From positions 992,001 through 1,056,000 of the forward strand of contig JBAOHX010000002.1 of NCBI GenBank assembly GCA_037044955.1: 64,000 bases of DNA, given 5' to 3'. A program made the translations under genes and the position numbers. Shown here piece by piece: positions 58,279-64,000 of this stretch. Below the pieces are notes generated by a model. That model worked only from the letters and a program-made list of their open reading frames with translations, was not told the origin of the DNA and did no database searches. Source of the DNA: JAJXWB01 sp037044955. Lineage in GTDB: Bacteria; Pseudomonadota; Alphaproteobacteria; Rhizobiales; Beijerinckiaceae. Position 1 is the stretch's first letter; each line of letters begins with the position of its first letter.

Positions 58279-58959
58279 CTAGGCCGCCAGCCCGATCGCG
58301 CTCTCGGCGGCCTGCCGCAGCGCGGCGATATTGGCGGCGTACTGGCTGCGGCCGCCCTTGAAGGCGGCCGAGCCCGCCACCAGCCAGTCGGCGCCGGCGG
58401 CGGCGACCGCGCCCGCCGTCTCGGGCGTCACGCCGCCGTCCACCTCCAGCGCGATGGGGCGCCCCGCGATCATGGCGCGCACGCGACGGATTTTTTCGAG
58501 CGAACCGGGAATGAAGCTCTGGCCGCCGAAGCCGGGGTTGACCGACATGACGAGGACGAGATCGACCATGTCCATCACGTGCTCGATCGCCGTCTCCGAC
58601 GTGCCGGGGTTGAGCGAGACGCCGGCCTTCTTGCCGAGCGCGCGGATCGCCTGCAGCGAGCGGTGCAGATGCGGGCCTGCTTCGGCGTGGACGGTGATGA
58701 TGTCGGAGCCGGCCTTGGCGAAGGCCTCGAGATAGGGGTCGGCCGGCGCGATCATCAGATGCGTGTCGAAGGGGGCGGGCGTCGCCTTGCGGATCGCCTG
58801 CACGACCATCGGGCCGAAGGAGATGTTCGGCACGAAATGGCCATCCATGATGTCGACATGGACCATGTCGCCGCCCGCCTGGATGCAGGCCGCGACATCG
58901 GCGCCGAGATCGGCGAAATCGGCCGAGAGGATCGAGGGCAGAATGCGGATTTTTCGCAT
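58279..58959 (-). CDS. rpe: ribulose-phosphate 3-epimerase
   Basis: A 226-residue TIM barrel: ILPSILSADFADLG at the start, VHVDIMDGHFVPNISFG with metal/catalytic Asp, DTHLMI, MSVNPGFGGQSFIP and LEVDGGVTPE with the second Asp, then VAGSAAFKG. It interconverts ribulose-5-phosphate and xylulose-5-phosphate in the pentose phosphate or Calvin cycle. ATG 58959 is set by the conserved start. Confidence 0.96.
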   Translation of the reverse strand: MRKIRILPSILSADFADLGADVAACIQAGGDMVHVDIMDGHFVPNISFGPMVVQAIRKATPAPFDTHLMIAPADPYLEAFAKAGSDIITVHAEAGPHLHRSLQAIRALGKKAGVSLNPGTSETAIEHVMDMVDLVLVMSVNPGFGGQSFIPGSLEKIRRVRAMIAGRPIALEVDGGVTPETAGAVAAAGADWLVAGSAAFKGGRSQYAANIAALRQAAESAIGLAA

Positions 58960-59017
58960 GGACGTCTCCTGCGAGCCGGTTAGCACGCGCGCAAAGCCCG
59001 AGTCCACGCGCGAAAAA

Positions 59018-59278
59018 TCAGGGCGCGCCGATATCCCGCTTCATCGCCTCGTACTGGTCCTTCGTAATCTCGCCGCGGGCGTAGCGCTTGTCGAGAATGT
59101 CGCGCGCGCTTTCGACCGCCGTGGCGGGCGGCTGCGGCCAGTTCCAGCCCGTCGCCTGACGCGGGCGGCGGTCGCGCAGCAGCAGCCAGGCGAGGAAGAC
59201 CACGATCAGCAGCGCGCCGAGCGGGCCGATGCCGTGGAACGGCCAGGTCCAGACGGTGTCGTAGCTCCAGTTGTGCAT
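59018..59278 (-). CDS. small membrane protein with SHOCT domain
   Basis: An 86-residue protein: one span (GPLGALLIVVFLAWLLL) then a C-terminal SHOCT motif ARDILDKRYARGEITKDQYEAMKRDI. SHOCT domains are short oligomerisation or tethering modules; the function is unknown. It lies 58 bases upstream of rpe on the same strand. Confidence 0.85.
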   Translation of the reverse strand: MHNWSYDTVWTWPFHGIGPLGALLIVVFLAWLLLRDRRPRQATGWNWPQPPATAVESARDILDKRYARGEITKDQYEAMKRDIGAP

Positions 59279-59344
59279 CGCTTGCTCCGCGCCGGCGAAG
59301 GCCGACCACGCCTGATATAGGCGCCTGAAGCCGGTTTGTCCGCC

Positions 59345-59792
59345 TCAGGACTTGTCCGGCGGCCGCGGGGCGGGAAGCCAGCCCATCACCCAGTCCCAGG
59401 CCCGCACGATGTATGCGATCGGGCCGGGCATGCCGTGGCGGATGAAGGCGATCTTGCGCAGGCGGTCCGGCACGCGCCACGTGCTCCACGATGCCGCCCG
59501 GAAAATAGGCGACATCGCCGGGCCCGAGCCGACGCACGACATTTTTCTCGTCGGTGACGAAGACCTCGCCGTCGAGCACGCTCACGGTCTCGTCGATGTT
59601 GAAGTACCAGCGGAACGTGCCCCTGGTCGTCTCCCAGACGACCGTGACGGCGGCTCCGTCGGTCGAGCGCGAGAGCAGGGCGCTCTGCGCCTTCGGCTCG
59701 CCGTCGATGATCCAGTCCTTCGGGATGACGACCGGGCTCATTTGCGCCTCGGCCGGGATGGAAATGACGACGGGCGGCGTGGCGGCGTCCAA
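59345..59792 (-). CDS. cupin-domain protein, EutQ/DUF861-like (one frameshift)
   Basis: About 148 residues after removing one extra G near 59475. A cupin_3-type barrel: TTRGTFRWYFNIDETVSVLDGEVFVTDE, then RLGPGDVAYFPGGIVEHV. The C-terminal tail has a possible amphipathic anchor (YIVRAWDWVMGWLP). TTG 59792 is preceded by GGAGAGCG and is preferred; ATG 59741 is an alternative. Ligand unknown. Divergent from the DadA-like oxidase, 96 bases apart. Confidence 0.75.
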
Positions 59793-59888
59793 AACGCTCT
59801 CCGTTTCAGATTTTCGCCCGCATCGGGCCCGAATCGCGCATCAGATTCGCGTGTGCGCCTATATATCAGGACGGAGAGGGGAAGAGAC

Positions 59889-61136
59889 GTGGCGATACGG
59901 GCGGATGTCATCGTTCTGGGCGCGGGCATGGTCGGCGTCGGCGCGGCGGCGGCCTTGCAGGCGCGCGGGCGCGACGTGGCGCTGGTCGACCGGCGCGGGG
60001 CGGCCGGCCGCGAGACGAGCTACGGCAACGCCGGGCTGATCGAGCGCGCGTCCGTCGAGCTCTACACGTTCCCGCGCGACCTCGGCACGATCCTGCGCAC
60101 GATATTCGGAGCCAACCCCGCCGCGCGCATCGACTGGGCGGCGCTGCCGCAGACCCTTCCGTGGATCGCGCGCTATTTTCTCGAAAGCGCGCCGGCCAGG
60201 GCCGCGGCCCATGCCCGCGCCGCGCTGCCGCTGATCGAGCGCTGCCTCGACGAGCACATGAAGCTGGCCCATGCCGCCGGCGCGGCCGATCTCATCCGTC
60301 CTTCCGGCTGGATCAAGGCGTTCCGCACCGAGAAGACGCTGGCCGAAGGCGCGGCCGATGCGCGGCGCATCCGCGAGTACGGCCTGACCTTCGATGCGCT
60401 GGACGCGCCGGCGCTGGCCAAGATCGAGCCCGGCCTCGCCGGCTTCGTCGGCGCCATCCTCCTGCGCGATCCCGCCGCCTGCATCGACCCCGGCGGCCTG
60501 ACCGCCGCCTATGCCGGCCTGTTCGCGCGCAATGGCGGGCAGGCTGTTTTCGGGCGATGCGCGCAGCCTCTCCCAGACGCCGCATGGCTGGAGCGTGGCG
60601 ACGGAGGCCGGCGTCGTCGACGCGCGCGAGGCGGTCGTTGCGCTCGGGCCGTGGTCGGACGACGTCTTTCGCCCGCTCGGCTACCGGATTCCGCTCGGGG
60701 TGAAGCGCGGCTATCACATGCATTACCGCCCGACAGGCGCGGTTTGCGCTGAACCATCGCCGTGCTCGACGTCGACGGCGGCTATCTCGTCGCGCCGATG
60801 GCGCAGGGCCTGCGGCTGACCACGGGCGCGGAATTCGCGCCCCGCGACGCGCCGCCGACGCCCTTCCAGCTCGAGGCCGTCGAGCCGCTGGCGCGCAGGA
60901 CCTTTCCGCTCGGCGAGCGGATCGACCCGGAGCCCTGGCTCGGCCGCAGGCCCTGCCTGCCGGACCTGCTGCCGGTGATCGGCCCCGCGCCGCGCCACCC
61001 CGGCCTGTGGTTCGACTTCGGCCACCAGCACCACGGTTTCACGCTCGGGCCGGTCACCGGCCGGCTTCTGGCGGAAATGATGACCGGCGAGGAGACTTTC
61101 GCCGATCCCGCGCCCTTCAGCGTGGAGCGGTTTTGA
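59889..61136 (+). CDS. FAD-dependent oxidase, DadA/D-amino-acid dehydrogenase-like (three frameshifts)
   Basis: Correcting three extra bases near 60547, 60738 and 60755 gives 414 residues in one frame. The FAD-binding motif is VIVLGAGMVGVGAAAALQARG; later VALGPWSDDVF, RGYHMHY and APMAQGLRLTTGAEFA and the C-terminal DFGHQHHGFTLGPVTGRLLAEM are typical of the DAO/DadA family. It should oxidise an amine or D-amino acid and pass electrons on; the substrate is unknown. The first and last frames agree, as expected for three insertions. GTG/ATG context at 59889 gives the conserved start. Confidence 0.85.
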
Positions 61137-61196
61137 CGCGGCCGATCACGAAACATTCGCTTTGCGCGATGTCTCGCGCCACGTAAAAGGGCGCGC

Positions 61197-61928
61197 ATGG
61201 CATCAGATGTCACCATTTCAGCCGCGGCCGTCGCCGGCGTGCTCTCCTTCCTGAGCCCCTGCGTGCTGCCGCTCGTGCCGCCCTACCTCACCTTCATCGC
61301 CGGCACGACGATCGAGGATATCGTGGACGAGGGCGCCGCGCGCGCCCGGCGCGACGTGCTGCTGGCGGCGGTCCTGTTCGTCGCGGGCTTCTCGACCGTC
61401 TTCGTCGCGCTCGGCGCCACGGCCTCCGTCTTCGGCCAGTTCGTGCGCGCCAACCTGCACGTGCTCTCGCTGCTGGCCGGCGTCGCCATCATCGGCATGG
61501 GCCTGCACTTCCTCGGCGTGTTCAAGCTGCACATCCTCTACCGCGAGAAGCGCATGGAGGTGGAAAAGCCGGTCGGCCTCTGGGGCGCCTATGTCATGGG
61601 GCTGGCCTTCGCCTTCGGCTGGACGCCGTGCATCGGGCCGATCCTGGCGGCCATTCTGGCGGTCGCCAGCTCCGAGGATACGGTCGCGCGGGGCGCGGGG
61701 CTGCTGGCCGTCTATTCGCTCGGGCTCGGCGTGCCGTTTCTGGTCGCCGCGCTCGCCATCGAGCCCTTCATGAACTTCATCAAGAAATTCCGTTCGCATT
61801 TCGGCAAGGTCGAGAAGATCGTCGGGCTGGCGCTGGTGGCGACCGGCGTCGCCTTCATGACCGGCGGCATGCAGACCCTGTCGATCTGGCTGCTCGAAAC
61901 CTTTCCGGGCCTGGCGAAGCTCGGCTGA
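61197..61928 (+). CDS. ccdA: cytochrome c biogenesis protein CcdA
   Basis: A 243-residue six-span membrane protein: SFLSPCVLPLVPPYLTFIAG and FGWTPCIGPILAA carry the redox cysteines of the DsbD/CcdA core. It moves reducing power from cytoplasmic thioredoxin to periplasmic thiol proteins, needed to keep apocytochrome cysteines reduced. Two c-type cytochromes (1171 and 18831) are encoded in the window and would depend on such a system. It is not clearly in an operon with the neighbours. Confidence 0.92.
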   Translation: MASDVTISAAAVAGVLSFLSPCVLPLVPPYLTFIAGTTIEDIVDEGAARARRDVLLAAVLFVAGFSTVFVALGATASVFGQFVRANLHVLSLLAGVAIIGMGLHFLGVFKLHILYREKRMEVEKPVGLWGAYVMGLAFAFGWTPCIGPILAAILAVASSEDTVARGAGLLAVYSLGLGVPFLVAALAIEPFMNFIKKFRSHFGKVEKIVGLALVATGVAFMTGGMQTLSIWLLETFPGLAKLG

Positions 61929-62006
61929 TCCCCTTCACGGGACCAGATCAACGCGCGCCGGGGCGGCGGCGTGAATAGTGCGCGTCATCTGGACATCGGT
62001 TGAGAC

Positions 62007-63023
62007 ATGCGAAGCGGGCGATATCTTCTCTGGCTGATAATTCTCGCGCTCGTCGCGGGCGGCGGCTTGTTCGCCTGGCGGCGGTTCGGCGCGGCGCCGC
62101 AGGTGGCGGTCGTCGAGGCCCGGCGCGGTTCGGTGGCCGAGGTCGTCTATGCGACAGGCGTGGTCGAGCCGACGCGCTGGGCGAAAGTCATCGCCTATCA
62201 GCGCAAGCGCATCGTCGACATCTGCGATTGCGAGGGCAAGTCCGTGAAGACCGGCGACATGCTCGCGCGCCTCGACGACACGGAAGAGAAGGCCAATCTC
62301 GCGGAGCTGGAGGCGCGGCGCGCGCTGCTCAAGAACGATGTCGACCGCGTGACCGGGCTCTACAAGCTCAACGCGACGACCAAGACCGCGCTCGACCAGG
62401 CGATCACGGCGCTGCAGGAATATGACGCGCGCATCGATGCGCGCCGCCAGAAGATCGCGGACCTCGTGCTGCGCGCGCCGATCGACGGCGTGGTGCTGCG
62501 GCGCGACGGGCAGATCGGCGACATGGCGGGCACCGGCGCCAACGACGCGCTGTTCTGGGTCGGCAAGCCGAAGCCGCTGCGCGTCGTCGCCGACGTCAAC
62601 GAAGAAGACATGCCGCGCGTGAAGCTCGGGCAGAAGGTTCTGCTGCGCCATGACGGTTTTCCCGGCCAGTCGCTGGAGGCCAGCGTCGGCGAGATCACGC
62701 CGAAGGGCGATCCGCAGACCAAGACGTTCCGCGTCTATCTCGCCCTGTCCGAGGACACGCCGCTGCGCATCGGCATGAGCGTGGAAGCCAATATCGTGAT
62801 CGCCGCGCGCGACAATGCGCTGGTCGTTCCCGCGGAGGCGGTGGCGCAGGGCGCGGTCGATCGCGTGGTCGACGACAGGATCGCGCGCACGCCGGTCAAG
62901 ACGGGCGTGCGCGGCGTGCGGCTGATCGAGATTCTCTCGGGCCTCGAGGACGGCGCGCGCGTGGTCACGCCAGCGCGGCCGACGCTTGCCGACGGCGCGC
63001 GCGTGCGCGTGAGCGGACCGTGA
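62007..63023 (+). CDS. HlyD/RND-type periplasmic adaptor (MacA-like)
   Basis: A 338-residue membrane-fusion protein. One N-terminal span (LLWLIILALVAGGGLFAW), then the barrel-sandwich halves EVVYATGVVEPTRWA and LRAPIDGVVLRRDGQIGD around a coiled-coil hairpin (about residues 90-150), then the beta-barrel VVADVNEEDMPRVKLGQ. The next gene is an ABC permease overlapping by 4 bases (GTGA), so this is a MacAB- or export-type ABC system. The ATPase gene is not in view and may follow beyond the window. Confidence 0.9.
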   Translation: MRSGRYLLWLIILALVAGGGLFAWRRFGAAPQVAVVEARRGSVAEVVYATGVVEPTRWAKVIAYQRKRIVDICDCEGKSVKTGDMLARLDDTEEKANLAELEARRALLKNDVDRVTGLYKLNATTKTALDQAITALQEYDARIDARRQKIADLVLRAPIDGVVLRRDGQIGDMAGTGANDALFWVGKPKPLRVVADVNEEDMPRVKLGQKVLLRHDGFPGQSLEASVGEITPKGDPQTKTFRVYLALSEDTPLRIGMSVEANIVIAARDNALVVPAEAVAQGAVDRVVDDRIARTPVKTGVRGVRLIEILSGLEDGARVVTPARPTLADGARVRVSGP

Positions 63024-64000
63024 GCTTCGTTCTCGACATTGCGCTCACGCATCTGCGCTCGCGCGTGCGCCAGACGGTGGTCGGCGTGCTGGGCGTGGCG
63101 ACCGGCGTCGGCTTTTCCATCATGATGGCGGCGTTGATGGAGGGATCGCAGGAAGATTTCATCCGCCAGCTCGTCGATAGTCTTCCGCATATTTCCGTCA
63201 CCGACGAGACGCGCAACCCGCCGCGCCAGCCGGCGGAGGCGGCCTATGACGCCGTGCAGATCGACGGGCTGCGCACGCCGGTCATCAGGCCGGGCATCAA
63301 GAACCCGATGGCGATCATGGCGGCGATCGAGAGCTGGCTGCCGGGCGCGATCGCGCCGTCGGTGCAGGCCAAGGCCGTGATCCGCTATGCCGGCCGCGAC
63401 ACCGCGACCGCGTTCACCGGGCTCGACCCGAAGCGCGAGCAGAAGGTCTCGAAACTCGCCACGCAATTGCGGCAGGGCTCGCTCGATGCGCTCTACAAGG
63501 CGACGAATGCGCTGATCCTCGGCGACGGGCTTGCGCGCAAGATCGGCGCGCGCGTCGGCAATACGGTGACGATCGTCTCGGGCGCCGGCCGCACGCTCGA
63601 CTGCACGATCGTCGGCATCGCGCATACGGGCGTCGCGCAGATCGACGACACGGCGTCCTACGGCCTCATCAAGACCGGGCAGATCCTCGCCTCGCAGATC
63701 GGGCTGGTGAACGAATTGCGCATTCGCGCGGGCGACGCGCTGCAGGCGCGCACGGTCGCCGCGCGCATCGAGGGCGAGACAGGATACAAGTCCGTCTCGT
63801 GGCAGGAGGCGCACGAAGACCTGCTGTCGGCCTTCGAGGTGCGCAACATCATCATGTACACGGTCGTCGGCGCGATCCTGCTCGTCGCCTCCTTCGGCAC
63901 GTTCAACATCGTCTCGACCATCACGCACGAGAAGGCGCGCGACATCGCCATCATGAAGTCGCTCGGGTTCCGCGCGAAAAGCGTGCGGCGCATCTTCATC
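63020..64000 (+). CDS. ABC transporter permease, MacB/FtsX type, 3' end missing
   Basis: The GTG start (63020) overlaps the adaptor stop. 327 codons are visible and the frame is still open at 64000. One N-terminal span (VGVLGVATGVGFSIMMAAL), then a large periplasmic domain with GDGLARKIGARVGNTVTIVS, then the second span VVGAILLVASFGTFNIVSTI followed by the cytoplasmic EKARDIAIMKSLGFRAKSVRRIFI coupling segment typical of FtsX-like permeases. Works with the adaptor at 62007. Confidence 0.88.
   Translation, partial: MSFVLDIALTHLRSRVRQTVVGVLGVATGVGFSIMMAALMEGSQEDFIRQLVDSLPHISVTDETRNPPRQPAEAAYDAVQIDGLRTPVIRPGIKNPMAIMAAIESWLPGAIAPSVQAKAVIRYAGRDTATAFTGLDPKREQKVSKLATQLRQGSLDALYKATNALILGDGLARKIGARVGNTVTIVSGAGRTLDCTIVGIAHTGVAQIDDTASYGLIKTGQILASQIGLVNELRIRAGDALQARTVAARIEGETGYKSVSWQEAHEDLLSAFEVRNIIMYTVVGAILLVASFGTFNIVSTITHEKARDIAIMKSLGFRAKSVRRIFI

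Overview
The window is 64 kb of very GC-rich, gene-dense DNA that reads as the chromosome of an alphaproteobacterium, most likely of the Rhizobiales/Hyphomicrobiales. The grounds are a CckA-type hybrid kinase with a perfect CtrA box (TTAA-N7-TTAAC) in its promoter, alphaproteobacterial LexA boxes (GTTC-N7-GTTC) ahead of recA, a DksA keeping only one of the four zinc cysteines, a ycjX-ycjF pair, and many short palindromic repeats of the kind scattered through Rhizobiales genomes. I cannot fix the genus. No rRNA, tRNA, CRISPR array, prophage or intact insertion sequence was seen.

Layout. 1-5.8 kb: 3' end of a TadG-like pilus protein, a cytochrome c, a membrane protein, an MFS carrier and a short cobalamin-independent methionine synthase. 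6-9.3 kb: XRE-cupin regulator divergent from a HupE/UreJ protein, an EamA exporter and an unusual SDR. 9.3-17.3 kb: a leftward run with a diguanylate cyclase, ycjF/ycjX, a P5-like secreted protein and SixA, then an FmdB-type zinc ribbon, an alpha/beta hydrolase and a cold-shock protein. 17.5-24 kb: CoxE-like VWA protein, cytochrome c and MoxR ATPase as one locus, then mazEF, a UspA protein, an M48 protease, a tiny lipoprotein and a cyclic-nucleotide-gated type potassium channel. 24-28.3 kb: alaS and recA. 28.7-34.5 kb: a ClC channel and two tandem secreted proteins made of a seven-blade Vgb-like propeller plus six FG-GAP repeats. 34.7-39.7 kb: two unrelated NADP-isocitrate dehydrogenases 1.6 kb apart, separated by a GIY-YIG protein, interspersed repeats, a possible structured RNA and a Cys-rich small protein. 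39.8-44.6 kb: dksA, a FliO-like protein and cckA. 44.8-50.7 kb: a flavin monooxygenase, a SPOUT RNA methyltransferase, murI, a hydrolase, a MITE-like element, an MDR oxidoreductase and a GFA protein. 51-58.3 kb: rpsD, small proteins, bfd-bfr, a Phd/VapC module, purB, and a TetR regulator divergent from an enoyl-CoA hydratase. 58.3-64 kb: rpe, a SHOCT protein, a cupin, a DadA-like oxidase, ccdA and an HlyD-type adaptor with its ABC permease, which runs off the end.

Sequence quality shapes the annotation. About 20 otherwise well-conserved genes are broken by frameshifts. About 35 of the breaks can be explained by exactly one extra base, and two (ycjF, fliO-like) look like a lost base. Once corrected, every gene becomes an open frame of normal family length. 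I therefore treat these genes as intact and their frame breaks as probable base-calling or assembly errors, and give the position of each. The nine breaks in the monomeric isocitrate dehydrogenase are the extreme case.

Most interesting points: a composite palindromic repeat lying in frame inside the M48 protease gene, with a second copy of one module elsewhere; the tandem Vgb/FG-GAP genes whose 3' halves are nearly identical while their 5' halves have diverged; the paired unrelated isocitrate dehydrogenases; the CtrA and LexA sites; a hairpin-rich intergenic segment behind a near-consensus sigma-70 promoter; and a 179-bp MITE-like element whose terminal repeat supplies a host gene's stop codon.
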